This document shows, one piece after another, positions 36,316 through 45,808 of a stretch of DNA of 60,771 nucleotides. Positions within the stretch are counted from its first letter, which is position 1. Every line of letters starts with the position of its first letter. Source of the stretch: Mariniblastus sp. (GTDB lineage: Bacteria; Planctomycetota; Planctomycetia; Pirellulales; Pirellulaceae); NCBI GenBank assembly GCA_022447555.1, contig JAKVBF010000020.1, forward strand, positions 1 through 60,771. The letters run 5' to 3'. The position numbers and the translations under genes were made by a program. The notes below the pieces were generated by a model. It did not search any database and was not told the origin of the DNA. It saw only the letters and a program-made list of their open reading frames with translations.

Positions 36316-37614
36316 TTAATCTAGAATTCGGAGCCGTTCCGTCCCTGCGACTACGCAGGGAAGTTTTTCAATTTCGAAAACGGCATTGTCTGCATTATGT
36401 TCGGTGGTATCACGTGTCATGATGACCAAAGGGATGCTGTCTTGGTTGGAGCCGTCGGCGGTGTGTTGGTAAACGGAGGCAATAGAAATTCCATTGTCGC
36501 CAAGAATGCCGGCTAACTTTGCTAAAACCCCCGGTTCATCGCGGACGTTGAATCTCAGGTAAAATCGGCCCGCTAAATCTCCAGGGTGCGCCATCTCGAC
36601 ACGAGGGACGCCGTCAGACCAGAGTTCTAGGGTTTTAAAAGTTAATCCCGTTCGTCCCACAGCCGTATCGATCATATCTGCGACGATGGCCGAAGCGGTT
36701 GGCATTCTGCCAGCCCCTTGGCCGTGAAAGAAAACGGGGCCGACCGCATCTCCTACGACGCTGATCGCATTGAAATTTTCCCGAACCTCAGCCAGTGGCT
36801 TTCCAATTTTGACCAACATCGGGGCGACCGTCAGTTGCAAACCGCTATCAGATTGGAGTGCGAATGCGATCAGCTTGATTCGGTAACCTAACTGTTTCGC
36901 ATAGTTCAAGTCTGTTTTAGTAAGTGAGTCAATTCCGCGACGGGGAATATGATTCCAACGTATGCGTGCCCCAAAACCTAGATGGGCTAGGATGGCCAAC
37001 TTTTGCGCCGCATCGGAACCGTCCACGTCGTAGCTTGGATCGGCCTCGGCAAAGCCCCATTCTTGCGCCTTTTTAAGAGCTTGGGCATATGGCAGATCGT
37101 CCTGGTCCATTCGGGTGGCCACGTAATTGCTGGTCCCATTCAGGATGCCTCGCAAAGAAATGATCTGATTGGCAGACAGGCACTGGCTAATGTTGGTGAC
37201 AATCGGTATCCCCCCGGCCACCGAGGCTTCGAAAGCGATACTACGGCCGAGTTGCCGGGCTCGATCGAATAGTTCCGGGCCGTGCTCAGCCAGCAAAGCC
37301 TTATTTGCGGTAACGATATCCTTTCCGCTTTCCAAGAGTTTCAGCATGATCGATTTTGCTGGCTCGACTCCACCAATTAATTGCGCCACCACTTTGACAT
37401 TCGGATCCCGAATAACCCGGTTCAGATCATTCGTCAGCAAGCCATCGGGTAATTTTGCCTCACGAGATTGCTGAAGGTTTCGCACAACCACGTGGGATAG
37501 CCATAAAGTACGCCCTGCATGTCGTGCGGTTCGATCACCGTGGTCGAGTAGCAATCGAGCAACACCACTTCCAACGGTGCCCATGCCGACAATTGCAACT
37601 TCTGTTTTTACCAT
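36316..37614 (-). CDS. hom: Homoserine dehydrogenase
   Basis: The enzyme reduces aspartate semialdehyde to homoserine with NAD(P)H, the branch-point step to threonine and methionine. The 432-residue product begins MVKTEVAIVGMGTVGSG (nucleotide-binding Gly motif at 10-17), has the EASVAGGIPIV and GTSNYVATRM catalytic-domain segments, and ends with an ACT domain (about 345-430; FNVRDEPGVLAKLAGIL) for feedback control. The start at 37614 is favoured over an upstream ATG at 37701, which gives unrelated sequence. apgM follows 46 bp downstream on the same strand, so they likely form an operon. Confidence 0.94.
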   Translation of the reverse strand: MVKTEVAIVGMGTVGSGVARLLLDHGDRTARHAGRTLWLSHVVVRNLQQSREAKLPDGLLTNDLNRVIRDPNVKVVAQLIGGVEPAKSIMLKLLESGKDIVTANKALLAEHGPELFDRARQLGRSIAFEASVAGGIPIVTNISQCLSANQIISLRGILNGTSNYVATRMDQDDLPYAQALKKAQEWGFAEADPSYDVDGSDAAQKLAILAHLGFGARIRWNHIPRRGIDSLTKTDLNYAKQLGYRIKLIAFALQSDSGLQLTVAPMLVKIGKPLAEVRENFNAISVVGDAVGPVFFHGQGAGRMPTASAIVADMIDTAVGRTGLTFKTLELWSDGVPRVEMAHPGDLAGRFYLRFNVRDEPGVLAKLAGILGDNGISIASVYQHTADGSNQDSIPLVIMTRDTTEHNADNAVFEIEKLPCVVAGTERLRILD

Positions 37615-37954
37615 GTTTGGATTGCTTGTGATTTTGAGTGGCCAGACAGTTCGATCGAATAGCAAGCGACAAGAGACTCCAGTTGAGCTCCCCGGTTTCA
37701 TCGATTGAAACTCCGATTATTCCAGTCATATAGAACTTCGTACAGGTAGGAACCGGAAACGGATGGGTGGATGATAAGAAAGCTCTGGGGTGAGGGTCTG
37801 CGATTCATTCGGTCTTAGGTTGAGCGGGGTGTGCCTTTCTTGCAACGAACTCGTTAGAAAGTTCACACGGGTTCTTGTCAAATCCCAATCTTGGGCCTTT
37901 AATAGGGTCGAGGCTGAGTGGAATTTCAGCAAAATATCTAAAACAGGGACCATC
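37615..37954. other. Intergenic region with tRNA-Ser promoter
   Basis: About 340 bases between hom and tRNA-Ser. Apart from the candidate promoter at 37875-37903, no gene or terminator is seen. Confidence 0.4.
37875..37903 (+). promoter_or_regulatory. Candidate promoter for tRNA-Ser
   Basis: TTGTCA (37875-37880) and TTTAAT (37898-37903), separated by 17 bases, make a sigma70-type promoter about 50 bases before the tRNA at 37955. Only one base of each hexamer differs from consensus. Confidence 0.5.
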
Positions 37955-38043
37955 GGACGGATGGCTGAGTCTGGTTTAAGGCACCGGTTTTGAAAACCGG
38001 CGTGGGGGTAACTCTACCGGGGGTTCGAATCCCTCTCCGTCCG
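37955..38043 (+). tRNA. tRNA-Ser (anticodon UGA)
   Basis: 89 nt class II tRNA: 7-bp acceptor stem (GGACGGA/TCCGTCC), discriminator G at 38043, anticodon loop TTTGAAA with TGA at 37991-37993, a long variable arm (about 15 nt) and the T arm GGGG-TTCGAAT-CCCT. The 3' CCA is not encoded. A terminator follows. Confidence 0.96.
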
Positions 38044-38049
38044 CTGCAT

Positions 38050-38088
38050 AGGACCGAGCATGACTATTTGTGCTACGGTCCTTTTTTT
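38050..38088 (+). terminator. Terminator after tRNA-Ser
   Basis: AGGACCG (38050-38056) pairs with CGGTCCT (38076-38082), extended by AGCA/TGCT, followed by a T-run at 38082-38088. Confidence 0.88.
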
Positions 38089-38180
38089 GTGGTTTTTTTT
38101 GTGGGTATGATAGGGGTCTTGCGTCGGTGGCCGTTGTCAGGCGGCTGTCTCTTGGCAGTTTGATTTTAGAAAACGGCTGG

Positions 38181-39689
38181 CTAATAAGATATCTTGAGGT
38201 GAGGCTTCAGCTCCTGCAATCGTTCGATGTCTTCGGAAGTCAATTCGTGTTTTAGCAATTGCACTCTTCGGAGGTTCTCGATTTCACTCAACTCCAACAA
38301 ACCGGAGGCCGTGATCGACTTCGACTCAATCGAAAGGGACTCCAGTTTTTTTAGTCGATTCAAATAAGAAAACCCTTCGCCGGTTAACCGGGTGTCTGTC
38401 AACTGAATGCTGCGTAATCCGTCCAGTTGAGCGATGGCTACCATTGCCTCGTCATCGAGTCGTTTCATGTTGATTGATAAATGATAAAGGTTTTTTAACT
38501 TTGCAAGCGATTCGATCCCTTCTTGGGTCACGGTTGACTGGGGGAGCACGAGAACCTCCAGTGATGCAATTTGAGCAATGCTATGCAGGCCTTTGTCGCC
38601 AATGGTACGGGGCGCGTAAAGCGTTTTAAGCGATTGTAGTTGCGTCAAGCCGTTGAGGTTTTCGTCTTGAATCCGAGCCGTTTCAAGATTCAGAGCAACT
38701 AGATTTTTCAGCGGTTTGAGATTCTTCAAAAAGAGTCCATCGACCCGCGTTGCCTGACGAATATCTAGGTGAGCCAAGTTTTTGAGTTGAGATAGAAAGT
38801 CGAGATCCTCGTCTTTGATGGTTCCTCCGCCAATAGCGAGCCGCTCTAGTTTCTTTAGCGGTCCTAAATGCCGGGCGGCCTTTGGAAGCAAAGGTGCGTA
38901 GGCGAGATCTAACGATCGCAGTTCGCTGAATCGAGCCATTAAGCGAGTGTCTCGCTCGCCGATACTTTGCAGGGAGGTTCGTGGCGCACCTGGTTTCTTA
39001 GAGTGTTGGTTGGATTGGTACGTGATTTCCCCGACGTTATTTCCAAGGATTTGTTTCAAGTACTCGTAACGATAGGAGTGGCCAAGGATAACCGTTGTGG
39101 GAAAAGGTAAGGCTTGAATCGGCCGCAACTTCTCTGGCGATTTGTTCCAAGAGTTTTCAATCCATACAACGGATTGTTTTCCTCGCTGTTCAAATCGTAA
39201 TCCGTTCGTTTTTAATTGTGTTGCTAGGTTTCCAATACCCGTTTGCGAAAAAGGTTTGACCGACAGTTGGCGCAGTTCGGTCAGTTCCAATTTTAAAGCG
39301 GGAAACTTCTCAGTATCGAGTGCCAAGAGACGCCGACTTAATCCGTACCGCTCGGTTGGGTCTTCGGTGAGGAAGGGTTCGGCTTCGATCAATCTCAATA
39401 AGATACGGTGACATCGTTTTCGAACCTCTAATTGGTCACTGCTTTGCAGAAACGCTTCGAATACCGGTTCCACGGCAGCCAGTTGCTGTCGGGTCAACGA
39501 TGCCGTCGCTCGCTCACGTTCGTGGAAATCGTTGGACCAAAGCAGTCGAACAAGTTGTTCCGAGCTTTCCCATGACGGTGATTCTGGTGTGTCTTGTGCA
39601 GCGCCACCGACTGCAAAACAGGTGACGAGTGTCACCCAGTAACCACAGCCGGTGAATGTCGGCTGCCTGCAATATAGGGAGCAATTCAT
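38181..39689 (-). CDS. Exported leucine-rich-repeat protein
   Basis: 502 residues. A signal-like N-terminus (YWVTLVTCFAVGGAAQ) is followed by a HEAT-like module with WSNDFHERERATASLTRQQLAAVEPV (about 50-90), similar in style to the left-edge protein at 1-713. From about residue 255, about ten leucine-rich repeats of 23-24 residues follow, each with an LxxLxxLxxLxL-like strand (LKNLAHLDIRQATRV, LKNLYHLSINM). Such LRR proteins are frequent in planctomycetes and usually serve in protein binding. The ligand is unknown. Flanked by a tRNA and a divergent lactonase gene. Confidence 0.85.
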   Translation of the reverse strand: MNCSLYCRQPTFTGCGYWVTLVTCFAVGGAAQDTPESPSWESSEQLVRLLWSNDFHERERATASLTRQQLAAVEPVFEAFLQSSDQLEVRKRCHRILLRLIEAEPFLTEDPTERYGLSRRLLALDTEKFPALKLELTELRQLSVKPFSQTGIGNLATQLKTNGLRFEQRGKQSVVWIENSWNKSPEKLRPIQALPFPTTVILGHSYRYEYLKQILGNNVGEITYQSNQHSKKPGAPRTSLQSIGERDTRLMARFSELRSLDLAYAPLLPKAARHLGPLKKLERLAIGGGTIKDEDLDFLSQLKNLAHLDIRQATRVDGLFLKNLKPLKNLVALNLETARIQDENLNGLTQLQSLKTLYAPRTIGDKGLHSIAQIASLEVLVLPQSTVTQEGIESLAKLKNLYHLSINMKRLDDEAMVAIAQLDGLRSIQLTDTRLTGEGFSYLNRLKKLESLSIESKSITASGLLELSEIENLRRVQLLKHELTSEDIERLQELKPHLKISY

Positions 39690-40089
39690 CGCAATCTCAA
39701 AGACCTCGTGACGACTTGTTTGAGTGTCCCTTGCTCAAGCTTGACCGAAAGTTCTTCAAGCAAGGGGTCGGGTCATTTCGTTGTGCATCTCTTATTAGAC
39801 AACGATATCACCGTTTGTTCACCCCATAAAAAAACCGGGAAGCCTCCGTGCCTTTTGTTCCGTGCCTTTTGGATGCGCTGTTCCGTTTACTCGGTTCAAC
39901 AGGCTATCTAAAACGATTAGACAATCTTGACATTGAGGCGTTTGCGATCGCCCGAAGAACCTAATGGGAGAGCGACGATTTACATTATTGCATTAATCTG
40001 CCGCGGGTCAGGCTCTTGGTACCACTGGTGAAGGGCCCATTTTGAACCTATCTTGAAGTCTAACTCCTTCCTTCAAGACGAGGTTTCCC
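39690..40089. other. Divergent intergenic region
   Basis: About 400 bases between the LRR gene (-) and the lactonase-like gene (+). No convincing gene, hairpin or repeat seen. Confidence 0.35.
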
Positions 40090-41280
40090 ATGAAAAACAG
40101 AGGGTCCATCTGTTCCAACGTAACTTGTCGTTTGCCGGGTTTGGCAAATGGTTGGCTGTATATTTTTACGTATTTAATACTGGGATACCTTGGTTTATCC
40201 GCTGAATCAGAAGAGGTCGATGTTTGGGTCGGGACCGGGCAAAACGGTATTTTTCATCTGAAACTGGATACGAATGAAGGCGTACTGAGTCAGCCCCGTC
40301 CGGTCAGTGATCTGAAAGGGGCTGGCTTTTTGGCGTTGCACCCGACCGAAGACATTCTGTATGCCACGAGCCGTGGCAAAGCGGGTGGGGTTACGGCTTT
40401 TGCGGTTGTTTCCAACGGAAAGGACTCCGTCGAAAATATCGGTCCGCAACTGAAACAGCTTGGTACCCTGACCACGGGAGACGGGGGCGCGGCCTGTGTT
40501 GCGGTTGATAAAACTGGCAAGGTGCTCGCGACGGCTCAGTACGGGGGTGGTTCCGTCAGCACCTTTCTTTTAAACGAACAGGGTGATCTCGATCGACGGG
40601 TCGAAACGATCGAGCATGGTGAGGGATCGAGGGTTCATCCGAAAAGGCAGGTTTCGGCTCACCCCCACTGGGTGGGAACAAGTCCAGATAATCGGTTTCT
40701 GATGGTGCCCGATCTCGGTATGGACCGGGTGTTTGTCTACGGTTTGGATTCCAATACGGGGCAGCTGAAATTGAAATCTAAGGTACCTTTGCCACCCGGT
40801 TCGGGCCCACGGCATATGAAATTCCATCCATCCGGAGCTTACGCTTTCGTGTTGAATGAATTGACTCTTACGCTGAGTGTTTTTCGATACGACCCTTCCA
40901 ACGCATCGCTAGAGGCCCGAACGGTTGTCGCAACGCTACCACCAGCGCTCAAAGACAAGCATCTAAATTCTGCCGCTGAGATTCGCGTTCATCCAAACGG
41001 ACGATTTGTTTACGCTTCGAATCGGGGGCATGATTCGATTGCTGTCTTCTCCTTTGATGAGGATACGGGGGAGCTCAGATTGATTGAACGGGAATCGATC
41101 CGGGGTGCCTGGCCGCGAAATTTCAACATAGACCCGACAGGGAAATGGTTGATAGCAGCTGGTCAGCGTTCCAATACGCTCGCGTTATTTGAAATCGACC
41201 AAGTCACAGGAGAGTTGGTGTTCACACGACAACTCGTCAACTTGCCCGCTCCGATTTGCGTTCTGTTTGAATCGGAATGA
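40090..41280 (+). CDS. Exported lactonase-family (YbhE/6-phosphogluconolactonase-like) beta-propeller
   Basis: 396 residues. A signal-like segment (WLYIFTYLILGYLGLSAES, about 22-38) precedes a seven-bladed propeller: GIFHLKLDTNEGVLSQP, the AHPHWVGTSPDNRFLMVPDLGMDRVFVYGLD core, GSGPRHMKFHPSGAYAF, and IRVHPNGRFVYASNRGHDSIAVF. The His-rich HPHW and GPRH motifs match the lactonase active site in the family. As the protein is apparently exported, cytosolic 6-phosphogluconolactone is unlikely to be the substrate; a sugar lactone in the periplasm is more plausible. Transcribed alone and convergent with the SYLF gene. Confidence 0.88.
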   Translation: MKNRGSICSNVTCRLPGLANGWLYIFTYLILGYLGLSAESEEVDVWVGTGQNGIFHLKLDTNEGVLSQPRPVSDLKGAGFLALHPTEDILYATSRGKAGGVTAFAVVSNGKDSVENIGPQLKQLGTLTTGDGGAACVAVDKTGKVLATAQYGGGSVSTFLLNEQGDLDRRVETIEHGEGSRVHPKRQVSAHPHWVGTSPDNRFLMVPDLGMDRVFVYGLDSNTGQLKLKSKVPLPPGSGPRHMKFHPSGAYAFVLNELTLTLSVFRYDPSNASLEARTVVATLPPALKDKHLNSAAEIRVHPNGRFVYASNRGHDSIAVFSFDEDTGELRLIERESIRGAWPRNFNIDPTGKWLIAAGQRSNTLALFEIDQVTGELVFTRQLVNLPAPICVLFESE

Positions 41281-41305
41281 TGAGAGTTCGGTGATGCCAC
41301 CAGCA

Positions 41306-42427
41306 TCATTTGCCGAGCACCGTCTGTGGGGGCATCGGCAGATTCATCGCAGGCTGCTCATTCGATAATTCAGCAATGTAATGTTTCAGCAAGCCATAGG
41401 TGGATTCGAATTTCGGTTGACTGGCCAGAGCCGTATATTTCGAACTCGCTCGCACGGTATCGAAACGAGCCAAACTTGTGTTTAATGCGGCCAAGGATGG
41501 GTGGCCTGAGGCTTGAAACACTCCCGCCGGTAATGCCAGGTAGCTTTGCCAGTTTGGGTCCAGCATCTCGTACAATTCTGGTGCGAACTTAGCGAGCTCA
41601 TCACGAACGTGTTCGGTTTCTTCTTTGGCAAGCCGCTGTGCCAAAATCTGGCTGTTTGCGTTGAGCTGTTTCGACGCAGGGATGGTGGGTACGTTAGACG
41701 CAGCAGGTATGCTTGGAGCGGTTAAAGAGGGGTTGGTAGTCGCCCCTGGTCTTCCATCCTGCGTGTAGGGGACAACTTGCATCACCAATTCTTTGGCCGC
41801 TTCGGGAACCACGACCGGAGCTCCAGGTGCTGGAGAGCGGTAATACTCAGCATTGGCGATCGTATCGACTTGAATCACAGAGCCATCCAGCGAGACACCC
41901 AGGAACAGGCCACGGCTGCGAGAATACGAAAAAATTTCAGCGGATAATCTTCCGTCGGTTGCTGCGGCTGCTTGCCGCCCTAGGGGCCCAGCCGCAACTG
42001 AGGCGTCGGCGCCTAACGTGAGTTTTCCAGACAACAGGCCCTGCACACTTCTTTGCGTTTTAAAGACGAGGATCACGTCGGTAGATTGAACCCCTACCTG
42101 CCAGCCAATGTTGCCGCCCGTCAATTTAATAAAGACGGGGGCGTGCCATCCTCCTCCCGTGTTGTCACGGATTAGGACGACGCCCGTACCGTAACGGGCT
42201 CCGATGACAAAACTTCCTTTAATGACGTTGGGAATGATGGCGACACCCGCCGCATCATGCAACAAATTACGAGGGATTCGATTCGCAGGGATGGCCATGA
42301 TCTCGCTAAAGACCGCGCTGGACTCACCCACGATACGATCCTCTTTTTGCTGACCCAACAGCGGGTTCGATAAAGCGATTAAACTTGCCAAACAAAGGGA
42401 GAACGCGAAGGTGGTAAGTGCTTTCAT
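41306..42427 (-). CDS. SYLF (YSC84) lipid-binding domain protein
   Basis: 373 residues: signal peptide (TFAFSLCLASLIALSNPLLGQ), then a SYLF domain at about 35-205 with the signature IPRNLLHDAAGVAIIPNVIKGSFVIGARYGTGVVL, IKLTGGNIGWQVGVQSTDVILVF, and SYSRSRGLFLGVSLDGSVIQVD. The C-terminal ~140 residues are a Pro/Ser linker and a helical region absent from the minimal YSC84 family. SYLF proteins bind phosphoinositides in eukaryotes; the bacterial role is unclear. Confidence 0.88.
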   Translation of the reverse strand: MKALTTFAFSLCLASLIALSNPLLGQQKEDRIVGESSAVFSEIMAIPANRIPRNLLHDAAGVAIIPNVIKGSFVIGARYGTGVVLIRDNTGGGWHAPVFIKLTGGNIGWQVGVQSTDVILVFKTQRSVQGLLSGKLTLGADASVAAGPLGRQAAAATDGRLSAEIFSYSRSRGLFLGVSLDGSVIQVDTIANAEYYRSPAPGAPVVVPEAAKELVMQVVPYTQDGRPGATTNPSLTAPSIPAASNVPTIPASKQLNANSQILAQRLAKEETEHVRDELAKFAPELYEMLDPNWQSYLALPAGVFQASGHPSLAALNTSLARFDTVRASSKYTALASQPKFESTYGLLKHYIAELSNEQPAMNLPMPPQTVLGK

Positions 42428-42811
42428 CGATCGACTCCGTTCGTGGGTGACTCCAGCTCAAGGCCTTGGTTTTACCTTGAATCGCCTGTAAGGCTTGATT
42501 CTCCTAAATCTAATCCCTGCCGGATTTTTGGGTCAAGATCAATCGGAACCGGGGATCGAGAATCAGCCCTCGAACGACTGGATGATGAGATCTTACGAGG
42601 GGTAGTCGCGCCACGTTGGAGGCCTGTTCCGTTGTGTCAGGGGCTCTGCGGGGCACGCCATCAGGAAAGCTTTGGGGGCTAGGCATAGATACTTCGTTTG
42701 TGGTTACCGCTATTGTTATTTTTTGGCGTGGGTGTCACATTAGGGCTTCCAAGGATACCGGCCCAAAAAGATAGCCGCTTACCTACACCCCTATTTGGAG
42801 ATCGTTGCTTC
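42428..42811. other. Intergenic/leader region upstream of UDP-glucuronate decarboxylase gene
   Basis: About 380 bases. An in-frame TTG at 42698 would extend the next protein by 38 residues with a hydrophobic stretch ([13 protein letters not shown]), a possible membrane anchor. I favour the shorter start. No hairpin terminator is seen. Confidence 0.35.
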
Positions 42812-43786
42812 GTGTCGCAAGTCAAAAGAATTGTTGTAACTGGTGGTGCTGGTTTTCTGGGTTCACACCTTTGTGAACGGCTGGTCGGGGAAGGTCACGA
42901 TGTCATCTGCGTGGATAATTTTTTTACCAGCCAAAAATCCAACGTAGCGCATCTGTTGCCGGAACCTAATTTTGAGTTGCTCCGTCATGATATTGTTCAT
43001 CCTTTGTGGCTAGAGGTTGATGAAATTTTCAATCTGGCATGTCCGGCTTCTCCAGGACACTATCAGTACAACCCGGTCAAAACAATGAAAACGTCTGTCA
43101 TCGGCGTGATCAATCTTCTGGGAATGGCTAAGCGTTGCAACGCAAAGGTATTTCAGGCATCCACGAGCGAGGTCTATGGTGACCCAGAAGTTCATCCGCA
43201 GCCAGAATCATACCGTGGATCGGTAAATCCAATTGGTGTTCGGGCCTGCTACGATGAGGGGAAACGTGCGGCGGAGACCCTGTTCATGGATTACAACCGA
43301 ATGCATAAGATGAAAATCCGGGTATGCAGGATCTTTAACACTTATGGTCCAAGAATGCATCCGTTCGATGGTCGTGTCGTCAGTAATTTCATTCGGCAGG
43401 CTCTAACGGGCAAGGACATCACCATCTTCGGCGATGGAATGCAAACGCGCTCATTTTGCTATCGAGACGATTTGGTCGAAGGGTTCATTCGATTAATGAA
43501 TGCCCCCGATGAGGTGACTGGGCCGATCAATATTGGTAATCCCGGAGAATACACGATCAAGCAACTGGCTGAGATGATTATTGAAATCACGGGCAGCCCT
43601 TCCAAATTGGTTTATGAGCCGCTGCCGGCCGATGATCCCACGCGACGGCAGCCGGACATCACGCTCGCCAGGAAAGAGCTGGATTGGGAGCCCAAAATCG
43701 AGTTGCGGGACGGTTTGCAAAAGACGATCGATTGGTTCAAGACGATCGATATTAATCGATATCGTCCACCGACGCCCAATTTTTAA
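42812..43786 (+). CDS. UDP-glucuronate decarboxylase (UDP-xylose synthase)-like
   Basis: The enzyme converts UDP-glucuronate to UDP-xylose by NAD-dependent oxidation and decarboxylation. From the GTG at 42812 the product is 324 residues, typical of bacterial forms. The NAD motif is [10 protein letters not shown] (10-19); the catalytic Thr118 and Glu120 lie in ASTSEVYG, with Tyr147/Lys151 in [26 protein letters not shown] and the C-terminal RRQPDI motif follow. Glu120 is the feature that separates UXS from epimerases. A longer form starting at TTG 42698 would have a TM-like N-terminus as in eukaryotic UXS. Likely supplies a pentose for surface polysaccharide. Confidence 0.88.
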   Translation: MSQVKRIVVTGGAGFLGSHLCERLVGEGHDVICVDNFFTSQKSNVAHLLPEPNFELLRHDIVHPLWLEVDEIFNLACPASPGHYQYNPVKTMKTSVIGVINLLGMAKRCNAKVFQASTSEVYGDPEVHPQPESYRGSVNPIGVRACYDEGKRAAETLFMDYNRMHKMKIRVCRIFNTYGPRMHPFDGRVVSNFIRQALTGKDITIFGDGMQTRSFCYRDDLVEGFIRLMNAPDEVTGPINIGNPGEYTIKQLAEMIIEITGSPSKLVYEPLPADDPTRRQPDITLARKELDWEPKIELRDGLQKTIDWFKTIDINRYRPPTPNF

Positions 43787-43939
43787 TCAATCCGCCCTGT
43801 CTAAGTGAATACTGATAGCAACCTCTTTGGGATTTCAGTTTAATCGCTTCGCGCGGACCCTTTGTGCGACGCAACGGCTTGATGTAAATTCCACGTTTTC
43901 AATTCCCGCCTGAGTGGGATCTCGAGCGAAGGTGTTTCG

Positions 43940-45067
43940 GTGGTTTACGATTGTATTGTTCTAGGACTGGGTGGTGTGGGAAGTGCCGCATTGCGAGCGG
44001 CGGCGGTGCGAGGCTGGAAAACGTTAGGCATTGAGCAGTTCGGAGTGGTTCACGACCGCGGTAGTTCTCATGGGCAAACCCGAATCATTCGAACTGCCTA
44101 CTTCGAACATCCTGACTATGTCCCGTTAGCTCGACGTGCCTGGAGAGCCTGGGAGGAGCTGCAAACCGAGTGCCGTCAGCCTTTGGTGGAAAAGACAGGC
44201 TTGTTGCAAATGGGCCCTCCCGACGGTGAGGTCGTGCAAGGCGTGTTGGCAAGTGCTGAGCAACATGGTTTGACCGTTGATACGTTGACGCCCGACGAAG
44301 TGATTTTGCGGTTTCCGGCTTTTAAACCGGCTCCCGGGCAGATCGGTCTATTTGAGGAGCCGGCAGGTTTTTTACGAGTTGAGACCTGTGTGGCCAGTCT
44401 ACTTAAATCAGCCCGTTCGGCCGGTGCCACGATCGTTGCTAATGCGGAAGTCGAATCGTTTGATGTTGCTGCAAATGGGGTGATTTCACTTGAAACCACA
44501 GAGGGAACGTACCAAGCAGAGCGTTTGATCGTTGCCGCTGGACCGTGGACACAACGGGTCCTAAAAGAAATGGACCTTCATTTTAAAGTGATCCGAAAGC
44601 AACAGCAGTGGTTTCAAATTGACCGGGTTGATACCAAGTGGGAAAATGGTTTTCCCTGTTATCTATTTGAAACAGAGAATGGCATCTTTTATGGATTTCC
44701 AGAAATCGATCGCTTGGGAATGAAGGTGGCCGAACATACCGGCGGAGAGCCGGTTGCTGACCCCTCTGGATTGGACCGCGAAACGAACCGGAACGATCAA
44801 CAAAGATGTGAACATTTTTTAGACGGCCATATGAATTTTACAAAGCGTCGATTGGTCCATGACAGCGCCTGCATGTACACGATGAGTCCCGATGGCCACT
44901 TTGTGATTGATCGGCATCCACAGATCGACAATGTTGTTTTCGCTGGCGGAATGTCTGGGCACGGTTTCAAGTTCCTGCCCGTCATTGCACAGCAATTGGT
45001 TGATTTGCTGGATGCCAAATCCGACCCGCTTTTCGATTTTCTGAGGATGTCCGGTCGCGATGGATGA
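43940..45067 (+). CDS. solA: N-methyl amino acid oxidase (sarcosine oxidase/SolA family)
   Basis: 375 residues. The FAD-binding GLGGVGSAALRAA (9-21) opens the protein; the SHGQTRIIRTAYFEHPDYVPLA motif (about 44-65) and Cys311 in SACMYTMSPDGHFVIDRHP match the monomeric sarcosine oxidase/N-methyltryptophan oxidase group, where this Cys carries covalent FAD. The C-terminus has GMSGHGFKFLPVIA. Oxidative demethylation of an N-methyl amino acid is the likely reaction; the substrate cannot be told from sequence. GTG start at 43940. Confidence 0.88.
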   Translation: MVYDCIVLGLGGVGSAALRAAAVRGWKTLGIEQFGVVHDRGSSHGQTRIIRTAYFEHPDYVPLARRAWRAWEELQTECRQPLVEKTGLLQMGPPDGEVVQGVLASAEQHGLTVDTLTPDEVILRFPAFKPAPGQIGLFEEPAGFLRVETCVASLLKSARSAGATIVANAEVESFDVAANGVISLETTEGTYQAERLIVAAGPWTQRVLKEMDLHFKVIRKQQQWFQIDRVDTKWENGFPCYLFETENGIFYGFPEIDRLGMKVAEHTGGEPVADPSGLDRETNRNDQQRCEHFLDGHMNFTKRRLVHDSACMYTMSPDGHFVIDRHPQIDNVVFAGGMSGHGFKFLPVIAQQLVDLLDAKSDPLFDFLRMSGRDG

Positions 45068-45808
45068 TAGGAGAGGCAATCGCTTACCGATGGCTTACCG
45101 ATGGCTGTGGGGACCCTCAAAACGCGGAGTTACAAAAGCGTCGATTTTGCCCATCTCCCGTCTCGGCATGGGGTCTTGGAACCTGCTGAGGAATAAAATC
45201 CAAAAAATGATCAGTAATTCTTTCATCTTGGTTTTGAGGTAGTCAGGTTTGAGTGGTTTGTCCTTTCAATTGCCCCTTTGGTAATTTAGGGAAGGAGCGA
45301 TCGGTTCGGTAACTTATCGATGAAGATGGAGCACAGATTCCCAGTGTTCGCTAGCTGAATCGCTAGATGCATCCTCACAAGACTTGCGATGAGACTGCCA
45401 CAAATCATTTTTGTTAAGCAGAGACCGGAAAACGAATAAGAAACGTTTCCCCGCCTCCTGCGAACAATTCGCTTCAGGAGGCGCCGGTGGGCAATAGGTT
45501 TGGGTGTAATCTGCTTAACTTTTGACCCAAAACCGGTCGCCGATTAGGTCGGTAGAGACCTTAGATCCACCAAACGCCTACAAATCCTCAATCCGGCATA
45601 TTTAATACAACTATAAAGGGGGGGACTCTGCGTTATTGTTTGGAATTCGGTCTTGGTGAACTTAAATGGTTTGCGGTAAAAAGGTGTTTAATTAGAATAA
45701 AGTGTGACTCCGTGAGTGATACGATTGCAGGCTCCAGCCCCGCGACGTCTCCTCACCACACATACGCAGTAGTCCTCCCATCTCGATTTCTTTCATTAGG
45801 ATTCAGAC
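45068..45808. other. Long intergenic region upstream of RTX metalloprotease gene
   Basis: About 740 bases without a convincing gene. It holds a tandem repeat of GCTTACCGATG (near 45082-45103) and a strong hairpin at 45452-45483. A short frame at 45640-45843 overlaps the protease start and is not accepted. Confidence 0.45.
45452..45483 (+). promoter_or_regulatory. Strong hairpin of unknown role upstream of the protease gene
   Basis: CGCCTCCTG (45452-45460) pairs with CAGGAGGCG (45475-45483), extended inwards by CGAA/TTCG. No T-run follows on either strand, so it is probably not a terminator. It may be part of an RNA leader or an attenuator, or a protein-binding site. It lies about 330 bases before the start codon. 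Confidence 0.35.
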
